Shown: positions 1 to 9,710, numbered from the stretch's first letter. The stretch: 30,726 bases of DNA from Schoenoplectus triqueter (GCA_964058805.1 CAXKVV010001329.1:1-30726), one strand, 5' to 3'. The notes: generated by a model not told the origin, from the letters alone. A program made the numbers and translations.

Positions 1-149
1 AAATAATATAATAAATTAATTCGATTGGTGCAATCAAGTTACGGTTCCATAAAACTCAACATCATTTAAAGTACTGAAAGCAAACTAGACAAATACAAAT
101 ACAAATAAACATGAATATGATATGAACACACACATACATGCATATATAA
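1..149. repeat. Long-range duplicate, copy A (partner 7228-7376)
   Basis: This stretch aligns without gaps to 7228-7376 at a constant offset of 7227 bases, with few mismatches; I counted three across the ~125 bases starting at position 16. Homology reaches the left window edge, so the duplicated unit extends outside. On the right, both copies run into AT-rich microsatellite and then into the same terminus of a fold-back MITE (TAAAGATACCGTGA here, a decayed form at 7394). The MITE was therefore probably present before duplication. No coding potential is visible. Copy B lies in the upstream region of the secreted-protein gene. Confidence 0.85.
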
Positions 150-170
150 ATACATATATATATATATATA

Positions 171-544
171 GAGTAAAGATACCGTGAGCTTAACTCAAAA
201 AATATATTAAATCATCTCCAAATTTTAATTTATCATGCTCATTAAATTTTTTATATGAAAATCTTATGGGATGCAAAAATTTGGAGTATTTTTAGCTTTT
301 TAAGTCATGGTTTTTAATTTTTGAAAATCAGCTTTAATAATAATATATTCAATACTTAAACATCATTTTAAAAAAAATAAAAACAGTAACTTAAAAAGCT
401 CAAAACACTCTAAATTTTTGCATCCCACAAGATTTCATATAAAAAATTTAATGAGAATGGTAAATTAAAATTTGGAGATGATTTGATATATTTTTTGAGT
501 TAATGTCATAGAAGGCCTCCGTGAGTTTAAATTCACGGTATCTT

Positions 545-548
<4 letters not shown>
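171..548. mobile_element. Fold-back MITE, family 1, full copy
   Basis: The element is a long imperfect palindrome. Its terminal repeat TAAAGATACCGTGA (174-187) is matched by TCACGGTATCTTTA (533-546). The inner arms, roughly 196-330 and 385-510, are near-complementary; for example, both contain the block reading TTTGCATCCCA on one strand or the other. The loop is about 50 bases. It sits directly between (TA)n tracts. It has no coding capacity, so it is non-autonomous; the superfamily is not resolved. Related copies or pieces occur at 1611-1644, 7394-7425, 19229-19397 and 22092-22473. Confidence 0.8.

Positions 549-582
<34 letters not shown>
549..582. repeat. (TA)n microsatellite
   Basis: A nearly pure TA dinucleotide tract separates the family 1 and family 2 fold-back elements. 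It is one of several TA tracts (also near 985-1034, 1364-1400 and 2092-2114) that sit exactly at MITE borders in this cluster. Confidence 0.9.
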
Positions 583-584
<2 letters not shown>

Positions 585-585
<1 letters not shown>

Positions 586-980
586 GCTTGACTATGGTGC
601 TTTACAAAGCATAGAGGTGTTGTGTGCTTTGCGCTTTATTTTTAATTTCTAGTCAGAAAAAATTGATCCGAAATGTTAAATGTAATCTACATATAAAAAT
701 CTATTATTAAACTAAATTTTATATTTTTTTAGATTTTTTTTGCTATTTTTTCTGATAAGGAGAAAATGACTTGATTTGAGAATTATGGTTCATCCAAAAA
801 TGATGATTTTCCCCCTATCCAAAAAATAGCAAATAAATTCAAAAAAATATAAAATTTTGTTTAATAATAGATTTTGTTACGGAGATTAGATTGAGAGGTT
901 TGGATCGTTCATTTCTGACTTAAAATTAAAAATAGAGCGTAAAGCACACAACACTTGTGTGCTTTATAAAACACCATAGC

Positions 981-984
<4 letters not shown>
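585..984. mobile_element. Fold-back MITE, family 2, full copy
   Basis: An imperfect palindrome of about 400 bases. The left end CTATGGTGCTTTACAAAGCA begins at 592 and is mirrored by a right end ending ...ACACCATAG at 979. The arms also share, inverted, a block around GTCAGAAATRA and a block TCTATTATTAAAC. The centre lies near 785. (TA)n tracts flank both sides and there is no open frame. The CTATGGTGCTT core is shared with family 3, so the two families are probably related. Confidence 0.78.
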
Positions 985-1028
<44 letters not shown>

Positions 1029-1034
1029 GTATAT

Positions 1035-1362
1035 AGAGTAATGCTATGGTGCTTCGCGAAGCAAAATTTTTTTTGTGCTTCGCGTCCGTATCTCGAATTT
1101 AAAAGTTCAAACAGCCGATCCAAACCATTGAACATCATCTTCATATTGAAATATCCTTGGAGATCAAATTTTATATTTTTTTGAATTTTTTTGATATTTT
1201 TTAGATGGGTACAAAGTCGCTTTTTTTTGCGTATATTTGTAAGATATTTCAATATGAAGATGATGCTCAACGGTTTGGATCGGCCGTTTGAACTTTTAAA
1301 TTCGAGATACGGACGCGAAGCACAAAATTTTTTTTGCTTCGCGAAGCACCATAGCATTACTC

Positions 1363-1363
<1 letters not shown>
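1035..1363. mobile_element. Fold-back MITE, family 3, full copy with perfect 29-bp TIRs
   Basis: The terminal inverted repeats are perfect over 29 bases: 1035-1063, starting AGAGTAATGCTATGGTGC, against 1335-1363, ending ATAGCATTACTCT. Each contains the self-complementary GCTTCGCGAAGC. Complementarity continues inward through the blocks around CGCGTCCGTATCTCGAAT and CAATATGAAGATGATG, so the element is one long hairpin with a loop near 1160-1230. The flanks are TA-rich, and a TA target duplication is consistent but unprovable inside a TA tract. Perfect ends suggest recent activity. Two open frames crossing it are by-products of the palindrome. Confidence 0.85.
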
Positions 1364-1405
<42 letters not shown>

Positions 1406-1407
1406 TC

Positions 1408-1644
1408 TGACTATGGTGTTTTGCAAAGCACAGAGGCGATGTGTGTTTTGCACTCTATTCTTAATTTTAAGTCAGAAATAACCGATCTGAACCGTTCAAT
1501 CTAATCTTCATATCAGAATCTATTAGTAAACCAAAATTTATATTTTTTTATTTTTTTGCTATTTTTTCCGGTGAGGAGAAAAATGACTTGATCTGAGAAT
1601 TTTTGCTATTTTTTTGAGTTAAGCTCACGGTATCTTTACTCTAT
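1408..1644. mobile_element. Chimeric MITE remnant: family 2 left half joined to family 1 right end
   Basis: It starts with a family 2 terminus (CTATGGTGTTTTGCAAAGCA from about 1411) and follows the family 2 left arm through the GTCAGAAATAACCGATC block. The right arm is missing. Instead the sequence passes into TTTTTTGAGTTAAGC and the family 1 terminus TCACGGTATCTTTA at 1625-1638. This is a junction between two element families, by nested insertion plus deletion or by template switching. Confidence 0.65.
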
Positions 1645-1649
1645 ATGTG

Positions 1650-2045
1650 CGCGCTAATGTACTTTATAAAGCACAAAATATTTTAAACTTCACACTTATA
1701 TCTTATATTTTAAAATTCAAATGGATGATCCAAATTGTTAAATATGATCTTCATATCAAAATCTCCTTGGTGATCAAATTTTATATTTTCTTAGAAATTT
1801 TTAATATTTTTTTTGAAGGGTTACAAAATTAATTGATCTGACGTCATCTGAACCATTCAATATCAATGATTTTCTATCCTTTTAAAGAAATAGCAAAAAA
1901 AATCCAAAAAATATTAAATTTAATCACAAATATGATTTTGATATGAAAATCATATTTAATGATTTGGATCATCCTTTTAAATTTTAAAACATAAGATATA
2001 AGCATGAAGTACGAAATATTTTGTGATTTATAAAGAACATTTGCA
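1650..2045. mobile_element. Diverged fold-back MITE related to families 2 and 3
   Basis: The left part (ACTTTATAAAGCACAAAATA near 1659, then TTCAAATGGATGATCCAAA) is mirrored on the right by TTTGGATCATCC and TATTTTGTGATTTATAAAG near 2020-2034. The centre lies around 1855. The arms are more diverged than in the copies to the left, so this is an older copy. No coding capacity is visible. Confidence 0.6.
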
Positions 2046-2050
2046 CACCT

Positions 2051-2064
2051 CCCCCCCCCCCCCG

Positions 2065-2114
<50 letters not shown>
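2051..2114. repeat. Compound microsatellite C13, (TC)n, (TA)n
   Basis: A run of 13 C is followed by GT, a long TC repeat, then TA repeats. It adjoins the end of the diverged MITE and a short family 2 end-like piece (ATGGTGCTTTACAAAG near 2122). Confidence 0.9.
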
Positions 2115-2115
<1 letters not shown>

Positions 2116-2259
2116 GTTTTATGGTGCTTTACAAAGTAAAAAATTCATATTGTTTTGGGGTGAGATTAAATATCCTGAAGACATGAACCCATATTGCAAA
2201 GCGAAAAAATTCATATTTTTTAAATCAATCTTGTTTAACATAAAAAAATAGTGTATTTC

Positions 2260-2489
2260 AGGGCTGATTATTTTAGAACCGATTATTTATAACCGATTTT
2301 AATCGATTCAATTGGAACCGGTTTTCATATAACCGATTATAATAAAAAAATTATAACCGGTTGCTTTACAAAATCGGTTTTAATAATTTTAATAAAATTT
2401 TCATCCATGCCACTCTAATCTTTTAGCAGCTATTTTTTTAAAAAACCAATTCTAAATAGCCGGTTCTAAATCTAATTTTTCTAGTAGTG
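2260..2489 (-). mobile_element. Solo terminus of a CACTA (CMC) DNA transposon
   Basis: On the minus strand this begins CACTACTAGAAAAATTAG at 2489, which matches the hallmark plant CACTA end. It is followed by the expected subterminal array: repeated AACCGG / AACCGATT motifs in both orientations between 2275 and 2470 (for example AACCGGTTTTCATATAACCG). No matching second CACTA end or transposase frame was found nearby. It therefore looks like a truncated end or deletion derivative lying between MITE pieces. Confidence 0.65.
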
Positions 2490-2509
2490 AGAGAGAGAGA
2501 GAGAGATAA

Positions 2510-2776
2510 AGAGTGATGCTATGGTGCTTCGTGAAGCACAAAATCTTTTGTGTTTCATTTCCGTATCTCGAATTTAAAAGTTCAAATGGCCGATCCAAAC
2601 CATTGAACATCATCTTCATATTGAAATATCCTTGGAGATCAAAATTTATATTTTTTTGAATTTGTTTACTATTTTTTAGATGGGTACAAAATTGCTAATT
2701 TTGGATGGTGCAGAAATCATTAGATCAACAAACTTTGTACCCATTTAAAAAATAATAAAAAATTTCAAAAAAATAT
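2510..2776. mobile_element. Truncated fold-back MITE, family 3
   Basis: It begins AGAGTGATGCTATGGTGC and follows the left arm of the 1035-1363 element with few changes (TCTCGAATTTAAAAGTTCAA, then CATCATCTTCATATTGAA). It continues past the centre through the AGATGGGTACAAA block but loses the right arm and right TIR. It breaks into a 20-base direct repeat at 2776. GA repeats precede it. Confidence 0.75.
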
Positions 2777-2954
2777 ATAAGCCCTACAACAGATGAAAAA
2801 GTGGGTTATATTACTTCTCTGGACCTGAACATACCGTTGGATCAAATTGATTTGGTATGTCCGAATATATTTTTCTTGATATGTCAGAATAATTATGTAT
2901 TTGAGATTTGAACTAAAATCAGACTATTAAATTGTATAAGCCCTACAACAGATG
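2776..2954. repeat. 20-bp perfect direct repeats bracketing ~140 bp
   Basis: TATAAGCCCTACAACAGATG occurs at 2776-2795 and again, identically, at 2935-2954. The first copy coincides with the point where the family 3 MITE is cut off. No terminal inverted repeat was seen inside the bracketed segment. Confidence 0.85.
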
Positions 2955-4046
2955 TTAGTTGAAAAGTCTGAGCACATCAAATATGTGTTCTAAATCGAGT
3001 AATTTATATCAGTACATCAACATATCTAATATGAGCTATATGATTTTCGATTGTCTCTGTTATTAAAATTAATTTGAATAAAGTTTTAATTCATGTACAT
3101 ACATTATACAATTAAAGGCGGAGCCAGAAATATTTCATATGGGGTTCACTAATTTTAAAATAGAAAATTTTATCTTAAATTAAAAAATTTCAAGCATAAT
3201 GATATATCACAATTGGTTTGTGCTTTTGAATTTTAGGTTGATGTAGACTTAAATATAAGTAAATTCTTCTAATTTTATTTAAATCATTTGGATAGTACTC
3301 ATTACTCAAAAATCTTATTGCGCTTCCATCATTAGTAGGATAATTTTTTCGACTTAGTTAATTCCGCTTTGCAACTTGAGAGGTCGAAAAATTCTTTTGT
3401 TGTCATTGTGTTTGATGAAATTCATTCATAAACAATTAGTGATAGACATATCAAAATAAAATTTTAAATTCATTTATATTCACATAACTAACAACAAATA
3501 TCCCCTTAATAAAAAAATAATTTTTAGTTTTGCTAATACTTAATTTATTTTGGCTAGTAAAAAAAAATAAAATTCATTTCAGCTAATAATAATTTTTAAT
3601 TTTCCTAATGGTTAATACCAATCATTGGCCAAACTATCACGATGAATTTAATTTTGAATACTACATAATATATATATTTCTCACATTTAAAGCACTCCTT
3701 GATTTTATATTTTGGAAAAAGTACTCTACTTAATTTCTAAAATACAATGGTGGCCAATTTATATATTATAAAAAATATATTAATTCTATATTAATATTTA
3801 ACACAAAATTATTTACGTGGACCATAATCATAAAGAGAAAAAATAGAATTATGAATTAGAAATTAAGAATCAGAATTAAAAATCAAAAGATAAATTTATT
3901 AACTTAACAATAGAAAATACTAAATTATATGATGTATTGTTTAGGATTTTTTTTATGAATTTTTCTTAAAATTTCTTTTGTACTAACCCGTAAAATGGAT
4001 AGCAATGGAGAAGTTGCTAGTTATAGTTCTTTAGAAGGCTAAAACA
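2955..4046. other. AT-rich intergenic DNA with no recognisable gene
   Basis: No convincing frame, RNA gene or complete element was found. A motif AGGCGGAGCCAGAAAT at about 3116 resembles the ends of small hAT-like elements (compare 16407-16571 and 4054-4233). No matching opposite end was found, so it is treated as a relic. Confidence 0.5.
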
Positions 4047-4053
4047 CATTAGC

Positions 4054-4233
4054 TTGGGGCGAAATCAGAAATTTGTCAAAAGAGGGGTCAACTAATAAAA
4101 TTTACTTTTTTAAGGGAGGTCAAGGAATATTTATATTCAAAAATATGCAAAATATAATGGATAAAAATATATTTTTTTATTTATTGGGGGAGGGGGTTGC
4201 TCCCCTTTTGTTTACCTTTAGTTCCACCCCTAA
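4054..4233. mobile_element. Degenerate small hAT-like element
   Basis: The left end TTGGGGCGAAATC and right end GTTCCACCCCTAA are imperfect inverted repeats of the type also seen as GGGGCGGAGCC. The flanks CATTAGC (4047-4053) and CATTAAC (4234-4240) look like a worn target duplication. The interior is short and non-coding; the open frame through it is incidental. Confidence 0.45.
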
Positions 4234-4302
4234 CATTAACAACTATAGTCTTATGAAAGATCATGAGACTTTGTGTTAATGACTGATGTTGTTATATATA
4301 TA

Positions 4303-4492
4303 TTTTTTTAAATTTACGACAAAATGAGTGGTGAAGATAGTCCAAATGCAGATAATGATCGAATACAAATAGTCCAGTTGCAGATAATGATCGAGTATTT
4401 GATGGATATTCAGATACAGATCGGATATCGAACATATACAAATACAAATATTTATATTTTTTTAATTTACGAAAAAATGAGCGGTGAAGATC
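4303..4492. repeat. Nested short direct duplications
   Basis: A block ending AAAATGAGTGGTGAAGATAG (from about 4303) recurs as AAAATGAGCGGTGAAGATC (from about 4453). Between them GCAGATAATGATCGA is itself tandemly duplicated. This is local duplication of unknown origin with no coding signal. Confidence 0.6.
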
Positions 4493-6765
4493 AATTTTAG
4501 ATTTATAATTCATTAATTCTAGCTATCTTTTTTTTGTGTGAAGATCAAGAGACTTCACAAAATTATAAATGCAATGGGGTTCAATAGTGAAATTTCTAAT
4601 AAAATTCACTGGGTTCATTTATGTGGAGATGTAAAAAAGTCCACTATATATAATATATATTTATATATATATATAAAGTGGTTCATTTTAAAAATGAATG
4701 GACGGCATTGACCCCCATTTGACATGTTTAAATCCGTCAATGTATACAACGATTAATTTTGAAAATTAAAAAAAATAATGAATTTAACATTTATATGATA
4801 TGTAATAATTATTGCATAAAAAATATGAATTTAGTTAGAATGTGAAAGCTTGCATGATATTTTTTTGATATATGATACATGTAATTAGTTGTAAGAAATA
4901 TTTTTAATCAATAATAAAAAATATTAAAAGTTTTATTTTACTGTTGAAATATTTATTTAATTGAAATGTTAAATTATATTATTTTATGTATAATTCTATT
5001 ATAGCGAAATTACATCGTACAACAATTAGTTACTGAGTTCTTTACTTGATTATATTTTGTTTTTGTCTCTGGTATTTTTTTTCTTTTTGTTGATGACATA
5101 GATTGGCTGACCGTCGGATGAATATAAAAGATATTGATACTGTAACATCTCGATCTGAGCTGTTACATTTATTCTCCACTATATATATATATATATATAT
5201 ACATGAAATTAGTTCAAGATGTTTTGTGTATGAAAGTAGTTCATGGTGTTTTTCGCGGATGTCAAGTTGTCATGGCCTTTTTGTATGAGCATCTCTCATT
5301 ATTTTACCCTTATTAATTATGGCCACCTATTTATCAGATAAACACTATTGGTATGTGTAATTGTACAATTCATAGATTTTTAATGAAATTATATACTAAT
5401 CTTAGTGTATTGTAAAAGGACCACTGTAAATTATGTTTAATAATTTGCATATATCAATTAATGGATAAATGAGTGAATAGCGGTTCCGGGTCACTGATGA
5501 GGCTCAGCATTTAAATACTGCTTATTTATTATTATAATTGAATGCTCTATAGCCGGGAGATAAATTTGTAAATTACTAAACTGAGCTTATAATCTTATTT
5601 TGTGCATAGTGTAATTTTGGGGACGGTTCCGTTGACAAATTTCAATTACTCATAAAAAATCCTTTTGTTTTTGTAATTTTAAACAAGATTTTCTTACAAA
5701 AATATAATTATGAGATAAGCCAACGAAAATATTGCACACTTAAACAAAATCTATTAATTTCGATAGCGATATATGAGTGATATTTGAAATATGCGTCAAT
5801 TACCACTTAAATAAAACGTGGGAACGAGAGAACAAAAGTTTTCCAATTTAGGTAATTTTTATTCTCATTGGATATCTTGATAGATGGGAACAATATTTTA
5901 TAGAGATACATGTTGCTGATACTATCATCATATCGATTTCATTATGCAATTTATTTTTTACAATATTTACATTATTCGACTTGAATAGAAACTAAATGTT
6001 TTTAAAAAAATATTACACAAGATAAAATTACATAATAAATTATCAACATAAATAATAACTCATTTATCATAAATAATAATGTGGGTACTGATGATGGTAT
6101 CAATAACCGTATATGATATATGAAATTCCTGTTGCAAAAATATTATTTATAATTAAAGATAGTTGGATATACTTCTAAAAATTTTCAAGAAATTGTAAGC
6201 TAAATAGTTTCTATGTAATTTATCAAAATCGTGATAAACATGAGATGATATATACATAAATTTGATCATTCAGTGGATGTCGACGGAAGACTGTACTGCT
6301 GGTAAAAAAAATTCCAGTAAAAAGGAAATTAGGTACAATTGGTGCCCATTAGCACATACTTTCTCCTTATCTGGATTCTGAAATTTTAACCTTTGTATTA
6401 CTGGAGCACTCCCTCATATATAGTTAGTGAGAACGTCAGAGCAACTTGTTCCATTTAAGTTTCATATGTTTTGTATTGTTAATCTTGAAAAAAATGAATG
6501 ATATCTCACAATAATTTGTCACAGCCCTCTCTGTACATTAATTAACTAGCAGTGCAGTTAAGGTTCCTCTCGTGGTCCAATTAACGTAGCCCGTACATAA
6601 ACTAAGAGTTTTGACTCCACGATACGTATTAATTTCTTATGTCGTTATTTGTGGTTTGGCTAATTAATTTTCAAACGATAACATCTGCAGTTGATACTCT
6701 AATCTGTACATCTATGAGCATATCTGACTTCAAATCTGCTGTTATTTTTGTAGAATAATAGAGTC
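4493..6765. other. AT-rich intergenic DNA
   Basis: No gene or complete element is recognised. It contains a (TA)n tract near 5180, a short inverted repeat TGTAACA...TGTTACA near 5140-5166, and a moderately less AT-rich stretch at 6280-6660 that has no sustained frame and matches nothing I know. Confidence 0.5.
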
Positions 6766-7077
6766 ATGTTATTGATTCTAAAAAAATATAAATATTTTAA
6801 AAATAAAAAAAAAAGTTCATAGATAAATTTTTTACTTATAGATAGTCCGTCAAATTCAATGCAATTGCATTAACGTTTGATAGTCCATCAAAAACCGTTA
6901 ATATGTAATCGTTATAAATATTAGTGTAATACCATGAAATTTGATAATTTTTGATGAAGTATCAAACATTAATGAAATTATATGAAATTTGATGGAATAT
7001 CAATCTACAAATAAAAAAACATATCTATAAACTTTTTCTTTTATAATTTTATTTATATTTTTTGGAATAAATAACAT
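6766..7077. mobile_element. Fold-back MITE, family 4
   Basis: The left end ATGTTATTGATTC (6766) is mirrored by GGAATAAATAACAT (ending 7077). The arms continue inverted through blocks such as AAAAAATATAAATA and TAGATAGTCCGTCAAATT versus AATTTGATGGAATATCAATCTA. The total is about 312 bases, almost all of it in the two arms. It is non-coding, and no clear target duplication is visible. Confidence 0.7.
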
Positions 7078-7227
7078 AATCCTATTCTTTGACAATAATA
7101 ACAACAGATTTTGATCCGAGCATATATTTCAGCGGTCTTAATTTCCCTCCTAGAATCTTATGCTCTTTAATTTGCCTATTTTTTTAAGTAGTTCTAGCAT
7201 ATATACTTCAGACTTTATTAACAAAGA

Positions 7228-7376
7228 AAATATTATAATCAATTAATTCGATTGGTGCAATCAAGTTACGGTTCCATAAAACTCAACATCTTTTAAAGTA
7301 CTGAAAGCAAACTGGACAAATACAAATAGAAATAAACATGAATATGATATGAACACACACATACATGCATATATAT
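7228..7376. repeat. Long-range duplicate, copy B (partner 1-149)
   Basis: It is a gap-free near-identical match to the first 149 bases. It is followed by a remnant of the family 1 MITE end (7394-7425). Two further partial copies of its own tail, the block GTAAACATGAATATGATAT, lie at about 7451-7470 and 7487-7506, giving a local triplication. It lies about 520 bases upstream of the secreted-protein start codon, so it may contribute to that gene's distal promoter. Confidence 0.85.
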
Positions 7377-7819
7377 ATTTATAAAGAGAGAGAGTAAAGG
7401 CATATACCGTGAGCTTAACTCAAATTGATATATATATATATATAGAGAGAGTAAACATGAATATGATATTGAGAGAGAGAGAGAGTAAACATGAATATGA
7501 TATGAACACACACATATATGCATAGGGAGTTTGACGAGATGAGTACCGAGGGAAACCGTCGCACGGCCTCCTCCACGGATCTAGAGTTTCAGATGGAGAG
7601 AGCAATAAGCTGTAGAAACTGCTGGAAACTCAAAAATGATTATATTCTCTCTTTAGACAATTATAACAGTAATAATTCATACCCAGCTATTTGTCAGTCC
7701 ATGAACAGCGTTCTTCAAATTAAAAAAAAAAATCGTGTAGGGCTCGGACCAAAATAAGGTAAATCATAAGACTCGAGACCAAAATTAAGTTGTTCCTGCG
7801 TCCCAGCATACCTGTTAGT

Positions 7820-7827
7820 TATATAAA
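7820..7827 (+). promoter_or_regulatory. TATA box of the secreted-protein gene
   Basis: TATATAAA lies 73 bases upstream of the ATG at 7900. This fits a plant core promoter with transcription starting near 7850 and a 5' leader of about 50 bases. Positions 7520-7757 upstream are less AT-rich and contain an incidental open frame that I do not consider a gene. Confidence 0.6.
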
Positions 7828-7899
7828 CGGGATTCTCCATGCTCATTTGCCACACAGAGATTGAGAGAAATTAATAGGGACAAGAAGGAGAAAATTAAA

Positions 7900-9582
7900 A
7901 TGGCAACAAGGTACTTCGTTGCGCTAATTGCTGTTGCAATTGTTTCTTCTGCAATGGCACGAGAGGTTCCTTCTGAAGAGGCAGCATCTCAAATTGGTAA
8001 CTATATAAAAATACTCCAGGTTTAATAATTTGAGCGTGTAATATATGTTCAATTCTACTTTGTCTGGCTACTTTCGAAGGCCAGACTAATTTTACAATAA
8101 TATGGTAAATTAAGTAGTTTTAATATGTTGCTAAGTATTGTTAATGTTGTCAGTAATTACTATTACATTATATATATAAGGTACATATATAAGCCCACTA
8201 TTTTCTCATGTAACTATATGTACTAGAATGTATAAAAACAAACTTCTAATTGGATTTTATATATGGATCATTTAGTCGGCCAATAGGTCATCGGCTGACG
8301 TATGTAATTATAGCAGTTGCGAGCCACGGAATGGGGTATTGTATTTATTAATCAAGCAACTGTAAGATACCTTATAGTAAATTTGGGCTCGGCAAATTAC
8401 TTGCATAATAGAATATATAGCTGTTGAGAAAATAGAGACAAAAATTATTACGTACTGAGTAATTAATAACAGGACTTGATTCCTGCCCATGCATAGCGTC
8501 GCTCCTTACTAGCTTGTATATTAATCCTCGAGTTATTGTCTATGAAATAATCATTGTCATCATCATCTTTTTAATGTAATATATACTACAGTTCTTATTA
8601 TTGTCTAGTTTAATATACCTTTAAATATTTTTCCCTTAATTACCTGAGCTTAAATTTTATGTTCTTAAATTTGATATTTACATCATGCATTGACTATATA
8701 ATTTAATAATTCCAATTTACTTTTCTATTCACAGGTGTTAACATAAATAATGACAATAAAGGCTATGTGCCATTACATTTCAATTTCACTAAAATTTGTC
8801 AAATCCTTAAAAATAAACCTCGTAAAATTTGCTCCCCTCCACCGGCAACCCCAACATCACCGCCTCCATCAAATCCTCCAACTGCACCCCCAACATCACC
8901 GCCTCCATCAAATCCTCCAACTGCACCCCCAACATCACCACCTTCTTCAAGCCCTCCATCACCAGGAAATAGTGGCAACAACAACGGGAACAATGGCAAT
9001 AACGGGAATAATGGCAACAACGGAAACAATGGAAATACCCCTACTCCAGGTAATAATGGCAACAACGGGAATAATGCTAACAATGGTAACAATAGCAACA
9101 CTCCTATTCCAGTATCAAGTCCAAGTAATAATGGTAACAACGGAAATAATGGAAACACTCCTATTCCAATATCAACTCCAGGTAATAATGGCAACAACGG
9201 GAATAATGGTAACAGTGGTAACAATGGCAACACTTCTATTCCAGTATCAAGTCCAAATAATAATGGTAACAACGGAAACAATGGCAACAATGGTAACAAC
9301 GGAAACAATGGAAACACCCCTACTCCGGTATCAACTCCAGGTAATAATGGCAACATTGGTAACAATGGCAACACTCCTATTCCAGTATCAACTCCAAGTA
9401 ATAATGGCAACAGTGGTAACAATGGCAACACACCTATTCCAGTATCAACTCCAAGTAATAATGGCAACAGTGGTAACAATGGCAACACTCCTATTCCAGT
9501 ATCAACTCCAAATAATAATGGAAACAACGGCAATGGCGGCAACAACGGAAACAATGGCTTTGGAAATATTGGAGGCAAATAA
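7900..9582 (+). CDS. Secreted proline-rich and Gly/Asn-rich repeat protein (two exons)
   Basis: Exon 1 is 7900-7996 and exon 2 is 8735-9582. The 738-bp phase-1 intron has GT at 7997 and a pyrimidine-rich CACAG acceptor. Together they give 314 residues. Residues 1-20 (MATRYFVALIAVAIVSSAMA) form a signal peptide with an AMA-R cleavage site, so the product should enter the secretory pathway. Residues 21-65 form a short non-repetitive domain with a sequon at Asn49 and two cysteines, Cys54 and Cys65. Residues 66-109 are extensin-like, with SPPPSNPPTAPPT twice in tandem (74-99). The rest is a Gly/Asn-rich array punctuated by TPIPVSTP-like linkers; the clearest unit is SNNGNSGNNGNTPIPVSTP. The Pro motifs resemble those hydroxylated and glycosylated in hydroxyproline-rich cell-wall proteins. 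A wall or matrix role is inferred. I do not recognise the family. The exon structure is well supported by the uninterrupted repeat frame. Confidence 0.82.
8857..8934 (+). repeat. Two perfect 39-bp tandem units encoding SPPPSNPPTAPPT
   Basis: Positions 8857-8895 and 8896-8934 are identical at DNA level. A third, partial unit diverges after SPP. Identity including synonymous sites indicates recent duplication or repeat homogenisation. Confidence 0.9.
8974..9560 (+). repeat. Coding minisatellite of Gly/Asn triplets with 57-bp higher-order units
   Basis: The array is built from GGN-AAY-AAY codon triplets. Pro-rich linkers (TPTP, TPIPVSSP, TPIPISTP, TSIPVSSP, TPIPVSTP) divide it into blocks of 19-28 residues. 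The last three complete blocks are each 57 bases. Two adjacent ones near 9395-9508 differ at a single noticed base (ACACCT versus ACTCCT). The pattern predicts length variation between alleles. Confidence 0.88.
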
Positions 9583-9710
9583 TTATTCAATTCAATGAGA
9601 ACTCGTTAATTAACTTTGAATACTTTTTCATTTGTTAACGGGTTCTTTCTGGATTTTAATTAGAAGGGAGTACGGTATGATTGTAGTATGTACTCTACTG
9701 AGTAGTAGAA

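Noticed and set aside
926..1481. Open frames of 96-175 codons across the MITE cluster
   Set aside because: They run through palindromic MITE arms and TA microsatellite; the poly-Ile/Tyr stretches are TA repeat translation, not protein.
7518..7757. 79-codon + frame in the promoter of the secreted-protein gene
   Set aside because: No recognisable protein, starts in a repeat block and lies in the expected upstream regulatory region. It is less AT-rich than its surroundings, but that is not enough.
8750..9598. Second long + frame and a 263-codon antisense frame over the repeat gene
   Set aside because: Both follow mechanically from the triplet-periodic Asn/Gly repeat. The chosen frame alone joins a signal peptide through a consensus intron.
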